Of a stretch of 29,367 bases of DNA, positions 20,651 to 29,367 are shown piece after piece; within the stretch, counting starts at the first letter, position 1; each line of letters opens with the position of its first letter. This DNA comes from a virus: positions 1 through 29,367 of IMG/VR virus record IMGVR_UViG_3300023175_000149; one strand, given 5' to 3'. The position numbers and the translations under genes are program-made. The notes under the pieces are model-generated. The model ran no database searches. It was not told the origin of the DNA and saw only the letters and a program-made list of their open reading frames with translations.

Positions 20651-23600
20651 TAACCAGCATCCATATCACCCATAAAGTTATCAGCAGCAACATCTTTTGC
20701 AACTCTTAGACCGCCGCTGATTTTAACTGCTGCTCCATCTGTTGCAAACGCTACTGCTATGTTTGCATTGTCAGTTGCTGTAAACCTTGTTAGATCGTTT
20801 GATGACAATGTAGTAAATGCACCTGTGCTTGGAGTATTTGGACCAATTGGAACATTATCAATATCGCTAATATACAAGTCACCGTCGATATACATATCAG
20901 CATTTGTTCTTAAATCCAAGCGCACAATTACTTCTGGATTAACTTGACCTGCTGCAACTGCTGCTGCTTTGGTTTCACCAATAGTCATTTGTCTTGCTGC
21001 TTGACCAAATGCAATGTTTGTTGCGTTATCTTTCAGCAAGTTAAATGTGCCTGTTTCGTCTGTATCTAATGTATTACCGTTTACAAACAAGTTACCTGCA
21101 AAGTTTGCTGTTGCGTTGTTAACACCAAAGTCACCTGTTGTTGCACCTATGTTAATATCTGTTGCTGCACCAAATGCATTTATTGTAGTTGCTGTAGCAT
21201 TTAACAAATTAAATGTAGCAGCGTTGGTTGTCAAATCGCCGCCGTCTATATTAACATCTAAGTCTACATCTAAATTGTTATGTACAGTTGTTGTACCTGT
21301 TGCTGCACCAATTGCAACTGCTGTTGCTGCACCACCAAAATTGATAGTTGTAGCAGTTGTGTCAAGCAAGTTGAATGTTGTTGTGCCTGCAACAATGCCT
21401 GTACTCATAGTTGGATTAGTTCCAAATACTAGAGCACCACTACCTGTTTCGTCACTCATAACACTTGCTAGTTGAGCACTTGTTGTAGAAGCAAACTGTC
21501 CAAGTCCTGATGTGCTTACAGCAACAGTACCGCTTGTTGGTAATGTTAAACTGGTGTTACCTGTTGTTGTTAATGACAACGTGTGCGCACCTGTATGTGT
21601 AAAGTTACCACCTAGTGTGATAGTTTTGCTACCATTGTTTACACCAGTACCACCGTATGTTGGAGATATAACTGTACCTTGCCATGTACCTGTACCAATT
21701 GTACCTACTTGTTGTAAACTTGAATTTACAACACCTGATCCTAGTGTAGTTGAACTTAGAACATTTGCATCGTTAACATAGTATGCTTTACCACTTGCTA
21801 GATTGAAGTCTTCGCTGCTATCCCAACTTGTGTTTGCTGCATCGTAAGTTAATGTTGCATTTGCGCCATCTACTTCAATACCTGCGCCGTTTGCTGCTGC
21901 TGCATTTAATGCACCACTTGCAACTACAATTCTCAAGTCATCAACTGTTAATGTTGTACTGTTAATTGTTGTTGTATCACCATTAACTGTAAGATCACCT
22001 GTAACAACAAGATCGTGTCCAATTGTAGTTGTACCGCCGCCATCGCCGCCTGTTCCAATGTTAACAATAGTTGCGCCTGCACCTATCACAACCGAACTTG
22101 GTGATGATAACAAGTAGAACGATGATTGGTTACTGTCTAGGTCACCGCCGTTGATGTCAACATCATGTGCAAATGTTGTTTTGCCTGTTGCTGCACCAAC
22201 GTTAATTGCTGTTGCTGCACCTGCAAAGTTGACAGTAGTTGCTGTATCATTTACAACATTTACAGTTGTTTGATCAGTACCAATGTCTCCTGAGAACACA
22301 ACTTCGCCACTGATATTAACTTTTCCGCTGGTATCAATACGCATACGTTCAGTACTTGTTTGTTTGATATCACCTGTAGTTCCAACTTCACCAGTCTTGA
22401 ACACAATGTCGCCACCTACGGCACTACCAGTACCAACACCTGCTTCGATAGACAATTCAGAACCGGCTACGTTAGTACCAACACCGTCAACGCCTTTGAG
22501 TGTTGAGTTAGTTGGTGTTGCACTGTGTTCTGCATCACCTAAAACAACTTTGGTATTTCTAATTACCATGTTGTTGTCAATGCTGATAGAACCTGCAACT
22601 ACGTCTGTAGGTAAAACAGTTACGTTACCGTCAGTTTGAACTGTAAACGATGTAGCATTAAATGTTGCACCAACAACTGGCCAACTACCATCTAAGTTGG
22701 TTTTTGTACTACCAGCAATGTTAATTGTGTCACCTTCTTTAACACCTAATGTATAAGGAGTGTATGTAAATGTTAGTGTTGTACCTGAGATAATAGTACC
22801 TGTGGTATCAGCACTGATGTAAACATACAAATCAGTAACACCAGTAACAGTTGTATTTGAAGGAATACTTGCACTACCTGTAACAAGCATACCAACTTGA
22901 ACTGCTGACGTATCTGCCATTGGAATTTCATTTTCACCGTTGGCAACAGCACCGTTTGTATCTTCTTCAATTTCTGCTAAGTTTACAGCAACGTTTTGAC
23001 TTGCTGATGATTCATAACCAGAAACAAATGTAAGTAGACTTCTAGTAGTACTAGCACTACCGATTTTAATGTTAGTAGCATCGCCGCCAATTTCTAAACT
23101 TGTTACATTTTCATTGTAAAGTTGTCCTGCACCTGTACTTGTTGAACTCAATTTAGCAGAACCAACATCCAAGCCTTCTGCAAGATCAAGTGCTGTACCC
23201 CATTCTGGTGTAGTACCATTTGATTTTAAGAAGTTGTTTGCTCTACCAATGTTTAGAGTGTTCAAACTACCAGTTGATTGTGCATAAAGTATGTCACCAA
23301 CTGCATATGTACTAATAGCAGTACCACCTCTATCAACTGGAACAAGACTTGTTAAGTTGGCAGGGTTTAGGAAGTATGCACTGTCAAGACCATCTACTGT
23401 ACCTGCATCAACAACACCGTCTTTGATGAATACTTCACCGCTTCCATCAGCGTTAACATCAAACTGTGTTTGTAGGAATCTTGCTGTACCTAGTGTTGAG
23501 AAAGTACCGCCGATGTTAAAGTCTGCGTTAGCAATACCAATATTAACTGGATCACCATAAAACTCTCCGTTTACGCTGTTACCAGTTAGTGTAATTGGGT

Positions 23601-26600
23601 TATCAGTAGTTGTTGCTTTCTTGATACTTTGTACAACTGTTTGATAACTACTGTCACCTCTCAAGAAACTATCACTGTTTGCAATACCTGCACTTGCAAG
23701 ACGTGATGGCGAAATTGTACCAGAAATAATGTTTTCTGCGTCAATGTTTGTAACAGCAAGTGTATTCCAGTTTGCTAACAATCTACTTGAAGTATTAATT
23801 ACTGTGTTAACTTGTACGTTGTTAGCAATAACTCTTGCACTACCAACACCAGTTGTTTCAAGGTCTTTGGCATTGGTTACCAGGTCATTGATACTGCTTA
23901 GTGCATCACTGCGCAAGTCGTGTAACGTAAACGAGTTGGTTGTAACACTACCGATAAAGAATCTGCTACCGCTGTCAATTGGTTCTGCATTAATGTCTGG
24001 TAGTGCATTAACAGTTGATCCGTCATCAAGACTTAGAATTCTTACAGCATCACCTGTTGTCAAACCATGACTTGGTACAACAATACTGTTGTCTGTAATG
24101 TTAACTGTGAAACGTGTAATGTTATGGTTGTTGTTTGCAGGAGTACTTGTAAACTCAACTTGGTTAAGCAATGCAAAACCTTCGTATAGTTCAATTGTAT
24201 CTGTATCAATAACTTTTACATAATAAACACTGCCATTTAACAATCCGCCAATAGCAACATTACCTAATGTGTTGTATGTTACAGGATCACCGTTGCTATA
24301 TCCGTGTCCAGTGATACTGATTCTGTATGCTGTATAATCAACTGCACCGCCAGATCCTGTAGTACCTGCTAAGAAGTTATGACTAATTTGGTTGTCTAAA
24401 CCAATATCGATAGCATTTTGCACTGCTACGTTATCTTCAACAAAGTCAACGCTCGATGTACTAGCAACGAACAACTCACCGCCTAAAATGTCAACATAAG
24501 CACGTTTTTCAACTGCACTTACTTCAATTTCAAAACCGCTACCTGAGCCGCCAACATCATTTGCATTACAACTTAACAAATCGCCTACTTCGTAGCCAAT
24601 ACCACCTCTGTCAATATCAACATCGGTAATCTGACCTGCTGTAACAGTAATGTTTGCTCTTGCACCAGTACCTGTACCAGTGTTTGCTGTTAATGAAACT
24701 GCTTTATAAACTTTAGTACCTAGTATAGGAGTGTAACTACTGCCTCCTGTTAAGTTAGCATTGTCTAAGTTTACTGCAATACCGTAACGTGTTTCTGTGA
24801 CTGCACCTTGAGCATTACCATCAGCACTAGTAACAATAGTGTTTGCTGTTGCATCTGTTACTGCTTTAGTTGTTTCGTCATCACCCACGTTTGCAATAGT
24901 AAATGTTACTGCGTTAGGAGTGCTTAAAACAACACCGTTTTGATTGTATGTTTCATCATCATTTACTTTAACTCTAACGTTATTGTCAACAAGTAAGTTG
25001 TGTGCACCGCTTGTGGTAATTGTTGCAATATCACTCGAACGAGATACTGCTGTAACTGTTGCACTTGTGAATACATATGTGTCATCAGGATCTAGTACCA
25101 AGAACTGGCTGCTGTTTGAACTTTTCAAGAACCAGTTGTCAACAATTTCTGTGTTAGCACCTTTACTTGAAATAGTTAATCCAGAATCTGAACCGTTAAC
25201 ATACAATGTACCTGAACTTACTTCCCATGGATCGCCGGTGCTGTCATCTGTTTCGTCCCATGCTGCTCCTTGTGTAACAACAATGATTGTGTTACTATTA
25301 AGAAAATCACCTTTTGCATAACCAATTGCGCCTGAAACACCAGGCTGTGTAATAAGATCACCATCAACTGCTGTAATATTACCGCTTAGTGTAAGTTCAA
25401 TTTGTTCATAGTTTTCAGTGGCAATATCACCTGCTTTTAAGTCAATAGCAGGAATATCATCAACTTGCACAAGACGTGATTGATAACCACTTGTGTTTGT
25501 GTTAGTGAACTGACGTGTTGCTGGAATTAAGTCTGCGTTCAACTGACCGTTAACGTTCAACTGAACAATAGCGCCCGGAACAGCCGCAGTTGACACAGTT
25601 TTGTCAACAAAGCCGCCGAGTCTGTTACTAATAAACTGACGTACTGCTAATTGTGTTGGAAGTCTTGAATTGCTCGGGCCACCAATTTCATCATCACCTA
25701 AGTTGACACTGGTTGAAATTTCTTCAATAGCAACATCAGAAAGACTTAGACGTAGTGCATCAAGTTCATCCACCTGAACTTTGTTACGGAATGTAATGTT
25801 ACCAGTTCTGTTGAACGCTGTAATAAAGTCACCAACTTTAAAGTCACCAAGTTCGTTTGTACCTGATGAGTACACACGCCCCGGTAGTTCTTCATACTGT
25901 TCGTATTCGCTTCTTGTGTTACCACCGTTCTGTGGTAGAGCGTTATAGTCTGTACCTGAACCTGCATATTCCCAAGTGTGTGCAGATGAGTTAACAATTG
26001 ACGGTCTGTGGAACCAACATGCTTTTTCAGGCAGTGCTGTCAAGTTTGTTAAACTTGAACTACCGTCTGTTGCAGTAATTGAGAATGTTGCTGTACCTAG
26101 TCCTAACTTGGTTGCTGCCTCGTTAACACCAACATTTGTATTAGGTGAAGCAGAATGGTCTTCGGTAATTGTACTAGTTTCATCAAATTGTACACGTAGT
26201 GTACTTGATCCAATTGTAACTTGTTCGATACTTACAACAAGTCTTCTATCTCTTGGTTCCCAACTATGAACAATAGCACTGTTGTTTAATGCTCCTGTTG
26301 TACCTGTAATTTGTCTACCTGGTACAAATTCATGATTTTCAGTTCCTGTTGCTAGGATAAGTGTCTGATAAGTTGTATGTGAACTTAAAATTTCTTCAAC
26401 ATAAAATTCAATAACACCTGATAAGAATTTCTGTGTACCAACACCTACGCCAAATACATTAACATCAAATTCTAATGAATCGTCATATGTTAGTGTAAAT
26501 TCGTCATCGTTGATGATTTTAACATAATAAGTTTGTTCAGGGTCAAGACCACCAACAACAGTACCGCTATCATTGTCGTAAATAATTTTTGTACCATTTG

Positions 26601-29367
26601 CAAATCCATGTCCAACGATTGTAAAAATGTTAGTTGTTGGATTAACATCAACTGCTGCATCAAAAGTTACTTCGGTAGCATTGGTTTTATAATTGTTTGT
26701 AATGTCACCTGCAGATGAAACTTCAGTATAGTCTGGAGTATCATTTGGATCGTTTAAAATTGTTTTAACAACATCAAATCTTGTTCCAGCAAAGTTTTGT
26801 ACTGCTGTTGACAAACCTGAAATATAAGTTAATGCATCAGTTTTTGCATATTCAATTGCTGCAATAGTTTGTAGTTCTTGTCCGCTGATACTAATTTCAG
26901 ATGAATCTCTTAAGTTTTGTCTATAGTATGCTAGACCCGCACTACGTGAGTATCTGTTACCAGTATCCCATGTATCTTTTGCAACTGCTTCAACAATTAA
27001 CTGTGTATCTCTTTCGCATTTTGCACTATCGTATGTGAATCCATACCAAATGTTTGCTTGGATTTGTTCGTTAATCCATTGTGTTGTATTTTGAGCAATG
27101 TTAATTGCGTTTTCAGGTTGTAACAAACCAAATGCTTCGATTTCAGTACCCGTAACCCAACTTAAATCTGGCTCAACTCTTACAACTTCTTCAGTACCGT
27201 CGCTTGTAATAAATGCAACGATTTCGTCGATGCGATCACCAATAAAGTCTGCTGCTGCTAAACTACCTGCTGCTGCACTTGTGTCTTGAGTTTCTAAGTT
27301 GCCAGGAGCAACAGTGATTGCAATGTCTTGTGCAATATCTGCAAGAACTTCTTTTAGGTGTCCCCATGATGCTAAAGTTTGGTCTTTTTTACCAGAACCG
27401 TATACTGGAACTCCGTCTACAAAATATGCTTGTGCTGCAATTTTACTTTGTAAGTTACCACCATACGTTAAATCATAAACAAGTGCATCAATAATTAAAC
27501 CAATGTCGTTTTCGCATTTGGCTAAATCATATGCAGTTGTTTGTGGGTATGTAGTATTGATAAAATCGATGGTATTTGCAATAATTGTGCTTCTTGCAGT
27601 AACAATATCGCTTCTAGCATCTTGTAGTTCAGTGCTTACACCTAGTGTTGCTAAGTCTGGATTAACCAATGCTACTAGGTTATCTAAATTACCATCTGTG
27701 ATAATTGTTTCAATGTAACCTACTAGTGTATCAAGTTGTGTTGCTTCAGTTGTACCTGCATTGTTACCACTTGTATCTTGAGTTTCTGTATTGCCAGTTG
27801 TTACTGTAATTGTGTTACCTTGTACAATATCTCCGACAATATCCGATAAGTGTGCGTATGCTGCTGCTGTTGCAGTTGCTTGGTTTGCTCCTAATTGAGA
27901 AATTTCTCCAACATAGTATGCTTGTGCTGCTTGTCTTGTTGCACTGTTACCACCATACATGATATCGTATGTTAATGCATCAACAATATAGCCAATATCT
28001 CTCTCACACTTACCTGTGTTAAAGTCAATATTTGAATAATAGAAATTCAAATATGCTAGAACTTCTGCTTGAATAAATGCTCTGTTGCTTTGTAGTCTTG
28101 TTGCTGCATCATCAGCATCGGTAGTTGGAAGTACTGCTGGAGCAGGGAACGAAAGTGTATCTGCTACACCTGATCCATTGCTTAAAATGTCAACAATTTC
28201 GTCAAAACCTGTAGTTGTTCTAGTTTCTGCAGTTACACTATCATCAACGTTAGGTAATGCTAAAACTTGTGATTTAGTATAGTTAATAGCGCCAACTGTT
28301 TCTGTTTTTTGGTCTGAAATAACATAAGCACTATTTGCTCTAGTATATGCTAGACCTGCTGTAACACTGTTATAGTTTGTGCCTAATGCAATGTCAAACC
28401 CTACACTATCAAGAATAATACCAGTATCACGTTGACACTTGGCAAAACTGTAACTAAAGTCTTTGCTAAACGGTGCAATGTTTTGATATGACTGATCTGA
28501 AATCCATGCTGTAACTTCTTTTCTAACAAAGTCTTTGTTGTTTAAAATTTGAGAGACTGCATTTGCAAACCCAGAATCACTTGCATTGTTTGTACCACCA
28601 GTTGGAGTTGGATAAGAATATAAATCTACAACATCTTCACCTGGAACAGAAAGTGAACTACTGTTTGTTAAAATTTCAATAATTTCGTCCCATAATGCAT
28701 TAGAACGAGAAATAGCAGTTGCATCAGTAAGTGCATTTGCTGTGTATGTTTTTGCTTGTGCCAATGACGCAATATGTTGGTCTTTTTGGTCGGCATATGC
28801 ATCAAATTGCCCTGAAAAGTATCTTAATGCTGCACTGATACTTCTGTAGTTAGAATTGAATAAAATATCATATCTTACAGCATCAACAAGCAATGCAGTG
28901 TCTCTACGACATTTTGCTTCGTTGTATGTAAACCCAGACCAAATGCTAGGTGTTGCTGCTGCAATTTGTGCATCAATCCAAGTTACAACATCTGCTGCAA
29001 TAATATCTTTGTTTAATTGTAATAAATCATGTGCAGTTTTGTAATCTGGTTCGCGGAAACGTAAAACAAATTCTTCAACCGGTGCGTCACGATTGATACC
29101 TACAATACTAACAGTTTGCTTACCTTCGGACTGACCTGTTGCTGTTATATGGCTTCTGTCAAAAGAGAATGCTTTTGGTGAATAACCACTTGCTCTAAGT
29201 GAGTACAAACCAAAGTTAGTAGCAGAGTTGGTAATCGAACAATATCCACCTGACTGACAGTAAACACCGTTGAGTAGGAAGATTTGGAAACACGAAACGA
29301 TCTGTGCATAAGCATCGTTAAGTAGTCGCCAACCTGTACCACCAAACTGTAGCATGGTAAATGCGTT
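19999..29367 (-). CDS. Giant tail fibre / distal tail protein, partial at right edge
   Basis: Over 3120 codons are in the window. The frame is open through base 29367, so the true start lies outside, and the first ATG inside (29355) is internal. From the N-terminal side: five repeats built on a KCxRDxxxIVDALxYDxxxGGN motif (about 29000-26750); beta-sandwich-like repeats of the type VGHGFxxGTKIIY...GLxxxxxYYVKIINxDEFTL (about 26650-23850); a fibre stretch with DRGGTAIST; repeats of the type TxNLLxxTATTINFGGAATxINIGAATG (about 22260-21000); and GNGSGLxSLNAxNLxSGTVPxAR repeats (about 20650-20040). It stops at 19999 after 13 out-of-frame codons (VQVVTQVLLVPVH). The intended reading continues in the -1 frame into the S74 part. 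The role is host recognition or baseplate-attached fibre. Confidence 0.85.
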   Translation of the reverse strand, partial: NAFTMLQFGGTGWRLLNDAYAQIVSCFQIFLLNGVYCQSGGYCSITNSATNFGLYSLRASGYSPKAFSFDRSHITATGQSEGKQTVSIVGINRDAPVEEFVLRFREPDYKTAHDLLQLNKDIIAADVVTWIDAQIAAATPSIWSGFTYNEAKCRRDTALLVDAVRYDILFNSNYRSISAALRYFSGQFDAYADQKDQHIASLAQAKTYTANALTDATAISRSNALWDEIIEILTNSSSLSVPGEDVVDLYSYPTPTGGTNNASDSGFANAVSQILNNKDFVRKEVTAWISDQSYQNIAPFSKDFSYSFAKCQRDTGIILDSVGFDIALGTNYNSVTAGLAYTRANSAYVISDQKTETVGAINYTKSQVLALPNVDDSVTAETRTTTGFDEIVDILSNGSGVADTLSFPAPAVLPTTDADDAATRLQSNRAFIQAEVLAYLNFYYSNIDFNTGKCERDIGYIVDALTYDIMYGGNSATRQAAQAYYVGEISQLGANQATATAAAYAHLSDIVGDIVQGNTITVTTGNTETQDTSGNNAGTTEATQLDTLVGYIETIITDGNLDNLVALVNPDLATLGVSTELQDARSDIVTARSTIIANTIDFINTTYPQTTAYDLAKCENDIGLIIDALVYDLTYGGNLQSKIAAQAYFVDGVPVYGSGKKDQTLASWGHLKEVLADIAQDIAITVAPGNLETQDTSAAAGSLAAADFIGDRIDEIVAFITSDGTEEVVRVEPDLSWVTGTEIEAFGLLQPENAINIAQNTTQWINEQIQANIWYGFTYDSAKCERDTQLIVEAVAKDTWDTGNRYSRSAGLAYYRQNLRDSSEISISGQELQTIAAIEYAKTDALTYISGLSTAVQNFAGTRFDVVKTILNDPNDTPDYTEVSSAGDITNNYKTNATEVTFDAAVDVNPTTNIFTIVGHGFANGTKIIYDNDSGTVVGGLDPEQTYYVKIINDDEFTLTYDDSLEFDVNVFGVGVGTQKFLSGVIEFYVEEILSSHTTYQTLILATGTENHEFVPGRQITGTTGALNNSAIVHSWEPRDRRLVVSIEQVTIGSSTLRVQFDETSTITEDHSASPNTNVGVNEAATKLGLGTATFSITATDGSSSLTNLTALPEKACWFHRPSIVNSSAHTWEYAGSGTDYNALPQNGGNTRSEYEQYEELPGRVYSSGTNELGDFKVGDFITAFNRTGNITFRNKVQVDELDALRLSLSDVAIEEISTSVNLGDDEIGGPSNSRLPTQLAVRQFISNRLGGFVDKTVSTAAVPGAIVQLNVNGQLNADLIPATRQFTNTNTSGYQSRLVQVDDIPAIDLKAGDIATENYEQIELTLSGNITAVDGDLITQPGVSGAIGYAKGDFLNSNTIIVVTQGAAWDETDDSTGDPWEVSSGTLYVNGSDSGLTISSKGANTEIVDNWFLKSSNSSQFLVLDPDDTYVFTSATVTAVSRSSDIATITTSGAHNLLVDNNVRVKVNDDETYNQNGVVLSTPNAVTFTIANVGDDETTKAVTDATANTIVTSADGNAQGAVTETRYGIAVNLDNANLTGGSSYTPILGTKVYKAVSLTANTGTGTGARANITVTAGQITDVDIDRGGIGYEVGDLLSCNANDVGGSGSGFEIEVSAVEKRAYVDILGGELFVASTSSVDFVEDNVAVQNAIDIGLDNQISHNFLAGTTGSGGAVDYTAYRISITGHGYSNGDPVTYNTLGNVAIGGLLNGSVYYVKVIDTDTIELYEGFALLNQVEFTSTPANNNHNITRFTVNITDNSIVVPSHGLTTGDAVRILSLDDGSTVNALPDINAEPIDSGSRFFIGSVTTNSFTLHDLRSDALSSINDLVTNAKDLETTGVGSARVIANNVQVNTVINTSSRLLANWNTLAVTNIDAENIISGTISPSRLASAGIANSDSFLRGDSSYQTVVQSIKKATTTDNPITLTGNSVNGEFYGDPVNIGIANADFNIGGTFSTLGTARFLQTQFDVNADGSGEVFIKDGVVDAGTVDGLDSAYFLNPANLTSLVPVDRGGTAISTYAVGDILYAQSTGSLNTLNIGRANNFLKSNGTTPEWGTALDLAEGLDVGSAKLSSTSTGAGQLYNENVTSLEIGGDATNIKIGSASTTRSLLTFVSGYESSASQNVAVNLAEIEEDTNGAVANGENEIPMADTSAVQVGMLVTGSASIPSNTTVTGVTDLYVYISADTTGTIISGTTLTFTYTPYTLGVKEGDTINIAGSTKTNLDGSWPVVGATFNATSFTVQTDGNVTVLPTDVVAGSISIDNNMVIRNTKVVLGDAEHSATPTNSTLKGVDGVGTNVAGSELSIEAGVGTGSAVGGDIVFKTGEVGTTGDIKQTSTERMRIDTSGKVNISGEVVFSGDIGTDQTTVNVVNDTATTVNFAGAATAINVGAATGKTTFAHDVDINGGDLDSNQSSFYLLSSPSSVVIGAGATIVNIGTGGDGGGTTTIGHDLVVTGDLTVNGDTTTINSTTLTVDDLRIVVASGALNAAAANGAGIEVDGANATLTYDAANTSWDSSEDFNLASGKAYYVNDANVLSSTTLGSGVVNSSLQQVGTIGTGTWQGTVISPTYGGTGVNNGSKTITLGGNFTHTGAHTLSLTTTGNTSLTLPTSGTVAVSTSGLGQFASTTSAQLASVMSDETGSGALVFGTNPTMSTGIVAGTTTFNLLDTTATTINFGGAATAVAIGAATGTTTVHNNLDVDLDVNIDGGDLTTNAATFNLLNATATTINAFGAATDINIGATTGDFGVNNATANFAGNLFVNGNTLDTDETGTFNLLKDNATNIAFGQAARQMTIGETKAAAVAAGQVNPEVIVRLDLRTNADMYIDGDLYISDIDNVPIGPNTPSTGAFTTLSSNDLTRFTATDNANIAVAFATDGAAVKISGGLRVAKDVAADNFMGDMDAGYLTSGTIPDARIQVSGVTQHQLSITGTGALNAGSITSGFGNINIGSSIFTGDGSGLSNLNASNLASGSVPNARITSGSVTQHQGDITGTGALDSGSITSNFGNINIGTSTFTGNGSGLSSLNASNLSTGTVAGARLGGNQSMGGIKTFSDTTEATTTGNGAVRLSGGLSVVKNIVFGGTATGNGSGLTSLNATNLGSGTVPSARVQVVTQVLLVPVH
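26750..29000 (-). repeat. Five ~430-500 bp protein-coding repeats (KCxRD modules)
   Basis: KCRRD, KCQRD, KCERD, KCEND and KCERD cores lie near 28912, 28438, 28010, 27514 and 27018, spaced 474, 428, 496 and 496 bp. Each is followed by a helix-like IVDAxxYD and a Y-rich segment, and each carries a single conserved cysteine. They form the N-terminal third of the visible fibre. Confidence 0.8.

Noticed and set aside
20132-20653. 173-codon plus-strand ORF antisense to the tail fibre, with others near 21014-21475, 22283-22639, 24944-25321
   Set aside because: They mirror repetitive fibre codons rich in valine, leucine, proline and serine, have no ribosome-binding sites and no recognisable protein features. 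The fibre frame explains the region.
1-29367. tRNA genes
   Set aside because: I saw no cloverleaf-like segment with a TTCGA-type T-loop and CCA-side pairing in the few intergenic gaps. A tRNAscan run on the window would settle it.

Overview
This window is part of the late (virion-assembly) region of a T4-like contractile-tailed phage (myovirus), AT-rich and densely packed. The evidence is a set of recognisable T4-type genes: large terminase gp17 (partial), small terminase gp16, head-completion gp4, tail tube gp19, tail sheath gp18, neck gp13 and gp14, and sheath stabiliser gp15. There is also a giant tail fibre ending in an S74 self-cleaving chaperone. Cyanophage- or pelagiphage-style C-terminal extensions on gp14 and gp15, an enlarged sheath and the fibre style suggest a marine phage of SAR11, cyanobacteria or a similar host. 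The host cannot be fixed from this sequence. I saw no tRNA, integrase, transposase or CRISPR array.

Layout, read along the minus strand from the right edge. (1) A tail-fibre gene running off the right edge (29367 down to 18698), broken by a frameshift near 20038. (2) A small cluster behind a sigma70-like promoter: a 53-aa ORF that is easily missed (18452-18613), a 127-aa unknown, a GT2-like glycosyltransferase and a 1286-aa protein made of about eleven degenerate glycosyltransferase-like units. (3) A plus-strand island gp14-gp15-Nudix hydrolase (10565-13637), convergent with the repeat protein and divergent from gp13. (4) A minus-strand assembly block: gp13, a dNMP-kinase-like P-loop protein, gp18, gp19, a second tube-like protein, a 121-aa protein, gp4, gp16, two unknown acidic proteins, a radical SAM enzyme and gp17 (running off the left edge). 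Compared with T4 the gene order is rearranged, and gp14-gp15 are inverted relative to gp13.

Regulation is unusually legible. T4-type late promoter boxes (ATAAATA, one variant TATAAGTA and one CTAAATA) lie before nine genes. They fall into two spacing classes: 17-35 nt before the ATG, or only 4-5 nt before it. The second class would predict leaderless mRNAs for gp14, the second tube protein, the radical SAM enzyme and gp17. One 16-bp palindrome carries divergent late boxes for gp13 and gp14. Two further promoters have a perfect TTGACA -35, a 17-bp spacer and an extended -10; they precede the dNMP-kinase-like gene and the 53-aa ORF. Strong hairpins separate gp18 from gp19, gp19 from the next gene, and the radical SAM gene from its upstream neighbour.

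Most worth following up: the glycosyltransferase-repeat protein beside the fibre, the radical SAM protein with an MJ0619/Tes-like N-terminus placed like a promoter-bearing cassette, the leaderless late-promoter pattern, the W-rich module shared by gp14, gp15 and gp18, and the fibre frameshift.
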